Shown here in pieces: positions 38,178-46,980 of a DNA stretch of 64,000 nucleotides. Where the stretch lies: the NCBI RefSeq assembly GCF_901827175.1, contig NZ_LR594662.1, forward strand, positions 2,852,001 to 2,916,000, written 5' to 3'. The notes under the pieces were generated by a model, which had not been told where the DNA came from, did no database searches, and worked only from the letters and a program-made list of their open reading frames with translations. The position numbers were made by a program, and so were the translations under genes. Each line of letters begins with the position of its first letter. The stretch's first letter is position 1. The stretch comes from Variovorax sp. RA8. Its GTDB lineage: Bacteria > Pseudomonadota > Gammaproteobacteria > Burkholderiales > Burkholderiaceae_C.

Positions 38178-39307
38178 CAGCCCTTCCACGAGAACGGGAA
38201 CTTCAGCTGCTTGAAGAAGCCGTTGGGCACGTAGTCGCCCACCACCCCGTAGCGCTCGGGCCAGAGCCGGGTGCTCTTCACCGCGGTGCCGAAGAGGTAG
38301 TCCAGGAAGGCGTAGTGCGCGGCGTAGTTCTTGTCGATCGCCTCGTCGTCCTGGCTGTGGTGCCAATGGTGGAAATTGGGCGTGACGATCACGTAGCGCA
38401 ACGGCCCGAGGCGCACGCTCACGTTGGCATGGTTGAACACGGCCTGGAAGCCCACCACCACGATGTAGGCGTCGATCACCTCCTTGCTGAAGCCCAGCAC
38501 GTAGATCGGCGCCAGCACCAGCGTGCGGGTGATCAGCAATTCGAGGATGTGCTGGCGCGAGCCGGCCAGCCAGTCCATGCTTTTCACGCTGTGGTGCACC
38601 GCGTGCAGGCGCCACAGCAGCGGGACCTCGTGGTAGGCGCGGTGCGTCCAGTACTGCACCAGGTCGGCCACCAGGATGATCAGCAGCAGCCCGGCCCAGA
38701 AGGGCAGCCCCGCGATCCAGCCGCGGATGCCGTCGTTGGCGGCCCAGCCGAAGAGCTTGTGCACCAGCAGGTTGGTGGCCAGCAGCACGAAGCCGACGAT
38801 CATGTGGTTGACCACGAAGTGGTGGAAGTCGGTCTGCCACTCGGCGCGGAACACCGGCTGCTCCTTGCGGTGGGCGAACAGTTTCTCGATGAAGATGAAG
38901 ATCAGCGAGGAGCCCAGCAGGTCGAGGATGAACCAGTCCAGCCCGATGTAGGGCGTGTTGTCCGCGAAGTCGTTGACCGGTACCTTGTGCCCGCCCAGCA
39001 GCGCCGCGGCCACCACCAGCAGGAAGGCGAAGGCCGAGAGCCAGCGCGAGCGGTTGAAGATGATGTTGACCAGCGCCAGCCCGCCGGCGACGACCATGGC
39101 CGCGAGCAGCACCATGCGCATCACGTCGACGTCGTAGCTTCGGCGCAGCTCGGGCGTGCTCAGGTATTGCGGGAAGTGGAAGACCAGCACGCCCAGGAAA
39201 CAGAGGATGCCCAGCGAAAGCGCGATGGTGCCGGTGACCAGGCCGCGGCCGCGCTGCAGTTCGCCGTGGCTCTCGACGAATTCGTTGAGTTTCCCGAGTT
39301 CCAGCAT
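38177..39307 (-). CDS. Sterol desaturase / fatty acid hydroxylase superfamily membrane protein
   Basis: Predicted 376 aa. Seven or so TM segments; the three di-iron histidine boxes are intact: HRAYH (about residue 226), HAVHH (about 242) and HHWHH (about 317). The superfamily uses O2 and a di-iron centre to hydroxylate or desaturate lipids. The N-terminal about 110 residues include three TM segments upstream of the core. It is coupled to the downstream flavoprotein, which could supply electrons, but that is inference from adjacency. Substrate unknown. Confidence 0.88.
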   Translation of the reverse strand: MLELGKLNEFVESHGELQRGRGLVTGTIALSLGILCFLGVLVFHFPQYLSTPELRRSYDVDVMRMVLLAAMVVAGGLALVNIIFNRSRWLSAFAFLLVVAAALLGGHKVPVNDFADNTPYIGLDWFILDLLGSSLIFIFIEKLFAHRKEQPVFRAEWQTDFHHFVVNHMIVGFVLLATNLLVHKLFGWAANDGIRGWIAGLPFWAGLLLIILVADLVQYWTHRAYHEVPLLWRLHAVHHSVKSMDWLAGSRQHILELLITRTLVLAPIYVLGFSKEVIDAYIVVVGFQAVFNHANVSVRLGPLRYVIVTPNFHHWHHSQDDEAIDKNYAAHYAFLDYLFGTAVKSTRLWPERYGVVGDYVPNGFFKQLKFPFSWKG

Positions 39308-39386
39308 GCCTAACTCCGCCCGTTGTTCTTCAGGCCGGAGATTCTAGGGCGGCGGCCTGGATGTGCCGACTGGCCGAACGGCCGGT

Positions 39387-40181
39387 TCAGGTGCCGAAGC
39401 GGGTCGCCGGCAGGCCTGCAGCCGCCAGGCCGCGCAGCACGTCGCCGACCACGATCACGGCCGGGCTGCCCAGCCCGGCGGCTGCCAGGTCCCCTGGCAG
39501 GCGCGCCAACGTGGTCGCGACGTGGCGCTGCTGCGGCAGGCTGGCGTGCTGGATCACCGCCACCGGCGTGTCGCCTCCGAGGCCGTGCAGCAGCTCGTGC
39601 TGGATATGCGCCACCCCGCTCACGCCCATGTAGATCACGAGCGTGAGATGCGCGTCGCGCGCCGTCGCGGCCAGCTGGCGCCAGTCGGTAGGGTGCTCGT
39701 GGGCCGCGTGGCCGGTCTTGGCATGGCCGGTCACGAAGACCACGCCCTGCGCATGATCGCGGTGCGTGAGCGGCACGCCCAGGGCGGTGACCGCGGCCAG
39801 GCCGGCGGTGATGCCGTTGATCACCCGCACGTCGATGCCTTCCTCGCGCAGGTGCTCCACCTCCTCGCCGCCACGGCCGAAGATGAAGGGGTCGCCGCCC
39901 TTGAGGCGCACCACGGTCTCGCCCTCGCGCACCGCGGTGATCATCAGCCGCTCGATGAAGGCCTGCGGCGTGCTCTTGCAGCCGCCGCGCTTGCCGACGT
40001 GAACGATGCGCGCGCCGGGCCGTGCGTAGCTGGCCAGGATCTCGTCGCTCACCAGGTCGTCGACCAGCAGCACCGTGGCCGCCTGGATCGCCTTGACGGC
40101 CTTGATCGTCAGCAGCTCGGGATCGCCCGGGCCGGCGCCCACCAGCGTACAGCTGCCTTGGGAGAAGGAAAGATGGCTCAT
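39387..40181 (-). CDS. cobA: Uroporphyrinogen-III C-methyltransferase (SUMT, CobA)
   Basis: Predicted 264 aa. The SUMT signatures VGAGPGDPELLTIKAVKAI and VRLKGGDPFIFGRGGEE are present, as is the C-terminal GSPAVIVVGDVL. It methylates uroporphyrinogen III twice with SAM to precorrin-2, the precursor of siroheme. A single-domain form, so oxidation and ferrochelation need another enzyme. Siroheme is the cofactor of the NirB nitrite reductase upstream in this block, which explains the location. It overlaps ybiB by four bases (ATGA). Confidence 0.95.
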   Translation of the reverse strand: MSHLSFSQGSCTLVGAGPGDPELLTIKAVKAIQAATVLLVDDLVSDEILASYARPGARIVHVGKRGGCKSTPQAFIERLMITAVREGETVVRLKGGDPFIFGRGGEEVEHLREEGIDVRVINGITAGLAAVTALGVPLTHRDHAQGVVFVTGHAKTGHAAHEHPTDWRQLAATARDAHLTLVIYMGVSGVAHIQHELLHGLGGDTPVAVIQHASLPQQRHVATTLARLPGDLAAAGLGSPAVIVVGDVLRGLAAAGLPATRFGT

Positions 40182-41092
40182 GCGTGCTCCATGCCTCGGG
40201 TCAGTTGCAGGACTTGTTGCACCTGCTGGGTGATTGCCGCCGGCGCCGGCGCCGTGCCGTCCAGGACGCGGCGCGTGTAGTCGGCCGTGGTCTGGACATC
40301 GATTTCCGCCGGCAGGCCAGGAACCTCGGACAGTGTTCCGGGCTGCTGCGCCTGCAGCGAGATGCGCCGCCCCCGCACGAAGCCATCGACCTGCGCGGTG
40401 CGGCGGGGGTCGGCCACGCTTTCGCCCTCGAGCCCGCGCGAGAGCAGGGCGTTCATGCCGAGCAGCTCGAAGGTTGCGGCCATCGATTCCGCATAGGCCG
40501 GGTGCGTGTAGCTGCCGACCACCACGCAATCGCCTTCGCAGGGCTGCATCAGCTTGACCACGCTGTGGCCGGGATTGCGCAGGCCCACCACGCGGCGCAC
40601 GTCGAGCAGGCGCTTGAGGCCGGGGCTGAGCAGCCCTGTCGGCGCGAACACCACCTCGCCGTCGGCGATGGGCCGCACGCGCTCGAGCGGCTGCACGTCG
40701 AGGGCGGCGAGCACGTTGGAGGCCAGGACCCGCGCGGATTCGGTGGCCGCGCCGTGCACCAGCACGGGCAGCCCTTCGCGCGCCAGCAGCAGCGCGAGCA
40801 GGGGCGTGAGCACGGGCAGCCGGCGTGCGCCGTTGTAGCTGGGCAGCACCACCAGCGGCCGGCCCGTGGCCGGGAAGCGCGCGAGCCGGGCGTGCGTCGC
40901 ATCGAGAAAGCCCGCCATCTCCTCGGGCGTCTCGCCCTTGATGCGCATGGCCAGGCAGAAGGCGCCGGTCTCCAGGTCGGTCACGCTGCCGTCGAGCACC
41001 TGGCCGAACAGGTCGCAGGCCTGCTCGCGGTCGAGCGGCTTGGCGCCGCGCGCGCCGCGGCCGATTTCCTTGATGTAGTGGCTGATTCCCAT
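40178..41092 (-). CDS. ybiB: YbiB-type phosphoribosyltransferase-fold protein
   Basis: Predicted 304 aa. It begins MGISHYIKEIGRGARGAKPLDREQA and has the glycosyltransferase family 3 N-terminal helical domain (DGSVTDLETGAFCLAMRIKGETPEEM) and a TrpD-like body. Conserved YbiB pieces include LVVLPSYNGARRLPVLTPLLALLLA and the acidic/basic region before VVGLRNPGHSVVKLMQP. E. coli YbiB binds nucleic acid rather than anthranilate. In Burkholderiales the gene often lies beside nasA/cobA, as here. It is coupled to cobA. Role in nitrate assimilation unproven. Confidence 0.85.
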   Translation of the reverse strand: MGISHYIKEIGRGARGAKPLDREQACDLFGQVLDGSVTDLETGAFCLAMRIKGETPEEMAGFLDATHARLARFPATGRPLVVLPSYNGARRLPVLTPLLALLLAREGLPVLVHGAATESARVLASNVLAALDVQPLERVRPIADGEVVFAPTGLLSPGLKRLLDVRRVVGLRNPGHSVVKLMQPCEGDCVVVGSYTHPAYAESMAATFELLGMNALLSRGLEGESVADPRRTAQVDGFVRGRRISLQAQQPGTLSEVPGLPAEIDVQTTADYTRRVLDGTAPAPAAITQQVQQVLQLTRGMEHA

Positions 41093-41190
41093 GGGTGCGC
41101 GAATTGTCCTGCAAGCCTTATGCCGCACGGCGGGGTTGCTTATGCCCCGGCGTGCAGCAGGGACGAGGGGTGTGCCGTGCATCGATAGCC

Positions 41191-43986
41191 TCATGCGGCG
41201 CTCGCCAGTGCCGGGCTCGCCCGCACCATGCGCTTGAGCTCGGGCAGGCAGGAGCCGCAGTTGGTGCCGCACTTCAGCGCGCCCTGCAGCGCGCCGAGGC
41301 GCTCGCCGTCCGAACCGGGGGTGTCCGCCAGCCGTTCCTCGATGGCGGTCTGCGTGATGCCGAAGCAGCTGCAAATGGTCTTGCCCCGCGCGGCGATGCC
41401 GGTGGGGGCCGTTGCGCCCGGCTTCAGCAACTGGCGGCCGTAGGCCTGTGCGGGCAGTCGGTCCTGGAGGATCGCCTTGATCCAGGCCTCGGCGCGCGTG
41501 TCGCCGGCCAGCAGGAAGGCTTCGAGGCGCGCGTCCTCGCCGTCGCGGACCAGCCGCGCCGCCCGCCGCTGGCCGTGCTTCCTGTCGGCATAGCGCAGGC
41601 TGTCGGCGCCATCGAGCGCGAACAGCGCCTCGATGCGGGCCAGCAGCTCGTCGGGAGGCGCCTCGTACGCGGCGGCGCGCAACAGCACGCCGGTGCGTTC
41701 CGGTCCGCCACCCTGCAAGGCGCCGCCGGCACCGAAGGGCACGCAGCTCGCGAAGGCGAAGGAGGGCATCAGCGCGCGCAAGGCCTCACGCACGCGCAGG
41801 GCCGCGTCCTCGGGCAGCCAGCCCACCGCCAGCAGGGACCAGGGAAGCTCGGCCTTGAGGATCTTCACGGCCGCGTGCTTGAGCTCGGGCTGTTTCGAAT
41901 CGGGGCAGAAGGCCGGCGTGGTGAGTGCGTTGACCCCGGCCAGTCGCTCCCCGGTGCTGGAACAGCCGCTGAGGTATTCGCCGCCCCAGTGCATGGCGAT
42001 GAAGGCCTGGCTCAGGCCGATGTCCGTGCTGCCGGCCACGGGCAGCACGATCGAGCCGCGCCGCGAGGTGACGTGCACCAGCTCGCCTTCGCGCAGCTGG
42101 CGCCGCGCCATGTCCTGCGGGTGCATCTGAACCGAGGGCTCGGGCACGTGGCCGAACAGCCGGCCCAGGGTGCCGGTGCGGCTCATGCCGTGCCACTGGT
42201 CGCGCAGGCGGCCGGTGGTGAGGGAGAAGGGATGGCGTGCATCGCGCGGCTCGGCCACCGGCTTGTAGGCGACATCGGCGAAGCGCGCGCGGCCGTCGGG
42301 CGTGGGGAATACGCCGTCCTCGTAGAGTCGCGCGCGGCCGGCGGATTCGCCTTCGCGCAGCGGCCACTGCCGTGGCGCGGCGTCCAGCATGGCGTAGCTC
42401 ATGCCGGTGATGTCGAGGTCGCGGCCGCGGGTGCTTTCGCGATGCTCGTTCCACACCGATTCGGCGTCGACGTAGGGAAAGAGCGTGTCCGTGCGCCCGA
42501 GCCGCGCTTCGAGCCGGCGCGCGAAGTCGGCGGCGATCGCCCAGTCGTCGCGCGTCTCGCCGGGGCGCGCCACGGCATTGCGCACGCGCGAGATGCGGCG
42601 CTCGCTGTTGGTGACGGTGCCGTCCTTCTCGCCCCAGGTGGTGGCCGGCAGCAGCAGGTCGGCAAATGAGCAGGTGGCGGTGGTCGAGAAGGCCTCCTGC
42701 ACCACCACGAACTCGCAGCGCTCGAGTGCGCGCCGCACGGTGGCCTGGTCGGGCATGGACTGGGCCGGGTTGGTGCAGGCGATCCAGAGCGCGCGGATCT
42801 CGCCGTCGGCCGCGGCCTGGAACATCTCGACCGCCGTCCTGCCGGGCTTCTCCGGCACCAAAGGAACGCCCCACAGCGCGGCCACCTCCGCGCGGTGCGC
42901 CGGGTTGGCCAGATCGCGGTGTGCCGACAGCAGGTTGGCCAGGCCGCCCACCTCGCGCCCGCCCATCGCGTTCGGCTGGCCGGTCAGCGAGAAGGGGCCG
43001 GCGCCAGGCTTGCCGATCTGGCCGGTCGCGAGATGCAGGTTGATCAGCGCTGCATTCTTCGCAGTGCCCGAGCTGGACTGGTTGAGGCCCTGGCAGTAGA
43101 GGCTCAGCGTCGCGGCCGAGGTGGCGAAGAGGCGCGCCGCCTCCAGCAAATCCTCCTTGGAGATGCCGCACACCTGTGCCACGCGCTCCGGCGTGCAGTC
43201 GCGCACCGTGCGCTTGAGTTCGTCGAAACCGCTCGTGTGGGCCGCGATGTAGGCCGCATCGGTCCAGCCTTCCCACAGCATCAGGTGCAGCATGCCGTGA
43301 AAGAGCATCACGTCGGTACCGGGCTGCAGCGCCAGGTGTACGTCGGCGATCTCGCAGGTGTCGGTGCGGCGCGGGTCGGCCACGATGATCTTCATCGCCG
43401 GGTTGGCCGCCTTCGCATCCTCGATGCGGCGGAACAGGATCGGATGCGCCCAGGCCGTGTTGCTGCCGGTGATGAAGAGGCACTGCGCGTGCTGGAAGTC
43501 GTCGTAGCAGGCCGGCGGCGCGTCGGCCCCCAGCGTCTTCTTGTAGCCGGCCACCGCGCTGCTCATGCACAGGCGCGAGTTGGTGTCGATGTTGTTGGTG
43601 CCGATCAGGCCCTTGGCCAGCTTGTTGAAGACGTAGTAGTCCTCGGTGAGCAATTGGCCGGAAACGTAGAAGCCGACGGCATCGGGGCCGTGTTCGCGAA
43701 CGACCTGGGCGAACTTGTCGACGGCCGTGCCGAGGGCCGCATCCCAGCCGATGGCCTCGGGGGCGGCTCCGCGTTCGGCGCGCCGCATGGGCTGCAGCAG
43801 GCGCGTCTGCCGCGTGACCGCCGCGCTGGCCGTCAGGTGCAGGGTCGATCCCTTCGTGCACAGGCGGCCGAAGTTCGCCGGGTGATCCGGGTCGCCGCGC
43901 ACGCCGGTGATCTGCGCGCCATCGGACTCGATGATCACGCCGCAGCCCACCCCGCAGTACGGGCAGGTGGAGCGGGTTTCTTTCAT
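41191..43986 (-). CDS. nasA: Assimilatory nitrate reductase catalytic subunit with C-terminal [2Fe-2S] BFD-like domain
   Basis: Predicted 931 aa cytoplasmic molybdoenzyme reducing nitrate to nitrite. N-terminal [4Fe-4S] ligands C8, C11, C15 and C43 (CPYCGVGC...LCTKG). The Mo ligand is C140 in NSRLCMSS. Bis-MGD binding regions follow, including NLHLATGQIGKPGAGPFSLTGQPNAMGGREVGGLANLL and the C-terminal FSLTTGRLRDQWHGM. After about residue 800 a small BFD-like domain has CSCFG and CGTNCGSC clusters for a [2Fe-2S] centre, as in NasA of Klebsiella. There is no Tat signal, consistent with the assimilatory role. It starts 19 bases after nirD, so nirB-nirD-nasA form one operon. Confidence 0.95.
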   Translation of the reverse strand: MKETRSTCPYCGVGCGVIIESDGAQITGVRGDPDHPANFGRLCTKGSTLHLTASAAVTRQTRLLQPMRRAERGAAPEAIGWDAALGTAVDKFAQVVREHGPDAVGFYVSGQLLTEDYYVFNKLAKGLIGTNNIDTNSRLCMSSAVAGYKKTLGADAPPACYDDFQHAQCLFITGSNTAWAHPILFRRIEDAKAANPAMKIIVADPRRTDTCEIADVHLALQPGTDVMLFHGMLHLMLWEGWTDAAYIAAHTSGFDELKRTVRDCTPERVAQVCGISKEDLLEAARLFATSAATLSLYCQGLNQSSSGTAKNAALINLHLATGQIGKPGAGPFSLTGQPNAMGGREVGGLANLLSAHRDLANPAHRAEVAALWGVPLVPEKPGRTAVEMFQAAADGEIRALWIACTNPAQSMPDQATVRRALERCEFVVVQEAFSTTATCSFADLLLPATTWGEKDGTVTNSERRISRVRNAVARPGETRDDWAIAADFARRLEARLGRTDTLFPYVDAESVWNEHRESTRGRDLDITGMSYAMLDAAPRQWPLREGESAGRARLYEDGVFPTPDGRARFADVAYKPVAEPRDARHPFSLTTGRLRDQWHGMSRTGTLGRLFGHVPEPSVQMHPQDMARRQLREGELVHVTSRRGSIVLPVAGSTDIGLSQAFIAMHWGGEYLSGCSSTGERLAGVNALTTPAFCPDSKQPELKHAAVKILKAELPWSLLAVGWLPEDAALRVREALRALMPSFAFASCVPFGAGGALQGGGPERTGVLLRAAAYEAPPDELLARIEALFALDGADSLRYADRKHGQRRAARLVRDGEDARLEAFLLAGDTRAEAWIKAILQDRLPAQAYGRQLLKPGATAPTGIAARGKTICSCFGITQTAIEERLADTPGSDGERLGALQGALKCGTNCGSCLPELKRMVRASPALASAA

Positions 43987-44005
43987 GGCCGTATGCCTTC
44001 CGCGC

Positions 44006-44431
44006 CTACGCGCCTTGGGGTGCCTGCACGTCGAAGCTCTCGTCGCCCAGCTTGCCGGCCGTCGCAGCGCCGGGGCCCGCGCGAGGCGGGGCCAGGTCGA
44101 GCGCCAGCGTCGCCAGTTCGTGTGCGTCCAACATGACCTGATCGCCTTCGACCTTGCACGCGAAGCGTGGCGTGCAGCCGTCGTCCGGCGCCTTGGCGCA
44201 CCCGTCGTCGAGCCCGATCGCCCAGTTGTGCAGCGGACAGGCCACGCTGGTGCCGAACACGATGCCCTGCGACAGCGGACCGCCCTTGTGCGGGCAGCGG
44301 TCGAGCAGTGCGAACACCTGGTTCTCGGCATTGCGGAACACGGCGACGTCGATGCCGTCGCTCCGGGCCACGCGGCGGGCGCCCAGCACGGGGATGTCGT
44401 CGACGCGGCAGATGGCTTTCCATTCACTCAT
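44006..44431 (-). CDS. nirD: NAD(P)H nitrite reductase small subunit
   Basis: Predicted 141 aa Rieske-fold protein. The cluster ligands are in DRCPHKGGPLSQG and VACPLHNWAI (C-x-H and C-x2-H); many NirD proteins have lost these, but here they are retained. NirD (about 108 aa in E. coli) is the small subunit of the siroheme nitrite reductase. The extra C-terminal about 35 residues (LATLALDLAPPRAG onward) are an Ala/Pro-rich extension. It starts 13 bases after nirB and is followed 19 bases later by nasA. Confidence 0.93.
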   Translation of the reverse strand: MSEWKAICRVDDIPVLGARRVARSDGIDVAVFRNAENQVFALLDRCPHKGGPLSQGIVFGTSVACPLHNWAIGLDDGCAKAPDDGCTPRFACKVEGDQVMLDAHELATLALDLAPPRAGPGAATAGKLGDESFDVQAPQGA

Positions 44432-44444
44432 GGTCGCGGTCCTT

Positions 44445-46913
44445 TCAGGCGGTTTGGGCGGCGGTGTCCACCACGGCCACGGGCGTGAACTGCCGCACGT
44501 CGACCGAGGCCTGGCTGGACTCGAACCACGGATCGGGCTCGCCGTCGAGCGCGAACTGCAGCCGCTCCCACAGGGCCTGGCGGCCCTCAGCGTCCTCGAC
44601 GATGCGCTTCTTCACGTAGTCCAGGCCCACGCGCCCGATGTAGTGCACCGTGCGCTCGAGGTACCAGCCCTCCTCGCGATAGAGCTGCAGGAATGCGCCC
44701 GCGTACGCCATCACCTCCGCCGAGGTCTTGAGCTTGACCAGGAACTGCGCCACCTCGGTCTTGATGCCGCCGTTGCCGCCCACGTAGATCTCCCAGCCCG
44801 AATCGACGCCGATCACGCCCACGTCCTTGATGCCGGCCTCGGCGCAGTTGCGCGGGCAGCCCGAGACGGCGAGCTTGACCTTGTGCGGCGCGTACATGGC
44901 CCACAGGGCGCGCTCCAGGTCCTTGCCCATCTGGGTCGAGTCCTGGGTGCCGAAGCGGCACCACTCGCTGCCCACGCAGGTCTTCACCGTGCGCAGCGAC
45001 TTGGCGTAGGCGAAGCCCGAGGGCATGCCGATGTCCTTCCAGACGTTGGCCAGGTCCTCCTTCTTCACGCCCAGCAGGTCGATGCGCTGGCCGCCGGTGA
45101 CCTTGACGGTCGGGATCCGGTACTTGTCGGCCGCATCCGCGATGCGCCGCAGCTCGTCGGGCGTGGTATGGCCGCCCCACATGCGAGGGATCACCGAGTA
45201 GGTGCCGTCCTTCTGGATGTTGGCGTGGCTGCGCTCGTTGATGAAGCGGCTCTGCGGGTCGTCCTTCGCCTCCTTCGGCCAGGTCGAGATCAGGTAGTAG
45301 TTGACTGCCGGCCGGCAGCTGGAGCAGCCGTTGGGCGTGCGCCAGCCCAGGCCGCGGTAGACCTCGGCGTGGGTGAGCCAGTGCTCCTTGCGGATCGCAT
45401 CGCGCACGTCCTGGTGGCTGGCCTCGGTGCAGCCGCAGAGGGCCTTCTTCTTCGGCGCGGCCGAGTAGTCGCCGCCGGCGGTGAACATCAGGATCTGCTC
45501 CACCAGCCCGGTGCACGACCCGCAGGAGGCGCTCGCCTTGGTGTGCTTCTTGACCTCTTCCAGCGTGAACAGGCCCTTGTCCTTGATCGCCTTGCAGATG
45601 GTGCCCTTGTTGACGCCGTTGCAGCCGCAGACCTCGGCGTCGTCCGGCATGCTGGCTGCCTTGCTGTGGCCCTCGTGGCCGGTATCGCCGATGTTCGACT
45701 CGCCGAACATCAGCTTGTCGCGGATGTCGTTCACGCTGCGCCCGTCGCGCAGCAGCTTGAAGTACCAGCTGCCGTCCACCGTGTCGCCGTAGAGGCAGGC
45801 ACCGACCAGCTTGTCTTCCTTGATCACGAGCTTCTTGTAGACGCCGCCGAAGGGATCGCTCATCACGATCTCCTCGCAGCCGTCGCCGCCCATGAAGTTG
45901 CCGGCGGAGAAGAGATCGATGCCGGTCACCTTGAGCTTGGTGGAGGTGAGCGAGCCCGAGTAGCGCCCGATGCCGAAGTGCGCCAGGTGGTTGGCCGCCA
46001 CCTTGGCCTGCTCGAACAGCGGCGCGACCAGCCCGTAGGCGATGCCGCGATGGGCCGCGCATTCCCCCACCGAGTAGATGCGCGCGTCGGTCACTGTCTG
46101 CATGGTGTCGTTGACCACGATGCCGCGATCGCAGTGCAGGCGCATCTTCTGCGCGAGTTCGACGTTGGGGCGGATGCCCACCGCCATCACCACCAGGTCG
46201 GCCGCGGCTTCGGTGCCGTCCTTGAAGCGGATCGCCTTGACGCGGCCGCTCTTGCCGTCATCGCTGTCGCCGACCAGCTCCTGCGTCTGCGCGCCGATCA
46301 TGAATTGCAGCCCGCGGTCCTCCAGCGACTTCTGCAGCAGCTTGCCTGCGACGTCGTCGAGCTGGCGCTCCATCAGCCACGGCATCACGTGCACCACCGT
46401 CACGTTCATGCCGCGCAGCATCAGGCCGTTGGCGGCTTCCAGGCCCAGCAGGCCGCCGCCGATGACGACCGCGTTCTTGTGCGTCCTGGCGGTCTCGATC
46501 ATGTAGTCGGTGTCGGCGATGTCGCGGTAGGCGATCACGCCCTGCAGGTCCTTGCCGGCCACCGGCAGCATGAAGGGGTTGGAGCCGGTGCACATCAGCA
46601 GCCGGTCGTACTCGGCCTCGGTGCCGTCCTCGGCGCGCACGATGCGCTTGACGCGGTCGACTTCGACCACCTTCTTGCCGGCATGCAGGGTGATGTTGTT
46701 CTCGGCATACCACTCCCAGCTGTTGAGGATGATCTCGTCCACCGTCTGCTCCCCGGCCAGCACCGGCGACAGCAGGATGCGGTTGTAGTTGGGATGCGGC
46801 TCTGCGCCGAAGACGGTGATGTCGTAGAGCTCCGGCTCGATCTTGAGCAGCTCCTCGACGGTGCGCACGCCGGCCATGCCGTTGCCGACCATCACGAGTT
46901 TCATCTTCTTCAT
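44445..46913 (-). CDS. nirB: NAD(P)H-dependent nitrite reductase large subunit
   Basis: Predicted 822 aa (E. coli NirB 847), cytoplasmic reduction of nitrite to ammonium. Order: FAD domain (VMVGNGMAGVRTVEELL), NAD domain (NAVVIGGGLLGLEAANGL), BFD-like [2Fe-2S] modules (CGCNGVNKGTICKAI...SCGSC; CGCTEAS...GCSSC), then the sulfite-reductase-like ferredoxin half domain and siroheme/[4Fe-4S] domain. Cluster ligands are in TCVGSEWCRFG and SGCPRNCAEAGIKD. The ATG at 46913 gives MKKMKLVMVGNGMAG. First gene of the nirB-nirD-nasA operon. It is divergent from the phosphatase-kinase gene with only 67 bases between, so its promoter may extend into that gene. The cobA downstream supplies siroheme. Confidence 0.96.
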   Translation of the reverse strand: MKKMKLVMVGNGMAGVRTVEELLKIEPELYDITVFGAEPHPNYNRILLSPVLAGEQTVDEIILNSWEWYAENNITLHAGKKVVEVDRVKRIVRAEDGTEAEYDRLLMCTGSNPFMLPVAGKDLQGVIAYRDIADTDYMIETARTHKNAVVIGGGLLGLEAANGLMLRGMNVTVVHVMPWLMERQLDDVAGKLLQKSLEDRGLQFMIGAQTQELVGDSDDGKSGRVKAIRFKDGTEAAADLVVMAVGIRPNVELAQKMRLHCDRGIVVNDTMQTVTDARIYSVGECAAHRGIAYGLVAPLFEQAKVAANHLAHFGIGRYSGSLTSTKLKVTGIDLFSAGNFMGGDGCEEIVMSDPFGGVYKKLVIKEDKLVGACLYGDTVDGSWYFKLLRDGRSVNDIRDKLMFGESNIGDTGHEGHSKAASMPDDAEVCGCNGVNKGTICKAIKDKGLFTLEEVKKHTKASASCGSCTGLVEQILMFTAGGDYSAAPKKKALCGCTEASHQDVRDAIRKEHWLTHAEVYRGLGWRTPNGCSSCRPAVNYYLISTWPKEAKDDPQSRFINERSHANIQKDGTYSVIPRMWGGHTTPDELRRIADAADKYRIPTVKVTGGQRIDLLGVKKEDLANVWKDIGMPSGFAYAKSLRTVKTCVGSEWCRFGTQDSTQMGKDLERALWAMYAPHKVKLAVSGCPRNCAEAGIKDVGVIGVDSGWEIYVGGNGGIKTEVAQFLVKLKTSAEVMAYAGAFLQLYREEGWYLERTVHYIGRVGLDYVKKRIVEDAEGRQALWERLQFALDGEPDPWFESSQASVDVRQFTPVAVVDTAAQTA

Positions 46914-46980
46914 GGGGTGGACCTTTCTGGACTCAAGCAAAGTGGTTGTGCATGGCGTAGTGCGTAGACAATCGCGCGCC

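Noticed and set aside
46935..46955. TTTGC-containing stretch upstream of nirB as a sigma-54 promoter
   Set aside because: The -24 GG is missing at the required spacing (CA instead), so only half of the consensus is present.
44154..46967. 937-codon plus-strand open frame opposite nirB
   Set aside because: Composition (Val/Ala/His/Asp-rich, no motifs) is typical of antisense to a conserved GC-rich gene; nirB motifs on the minus strand are unambiguous.
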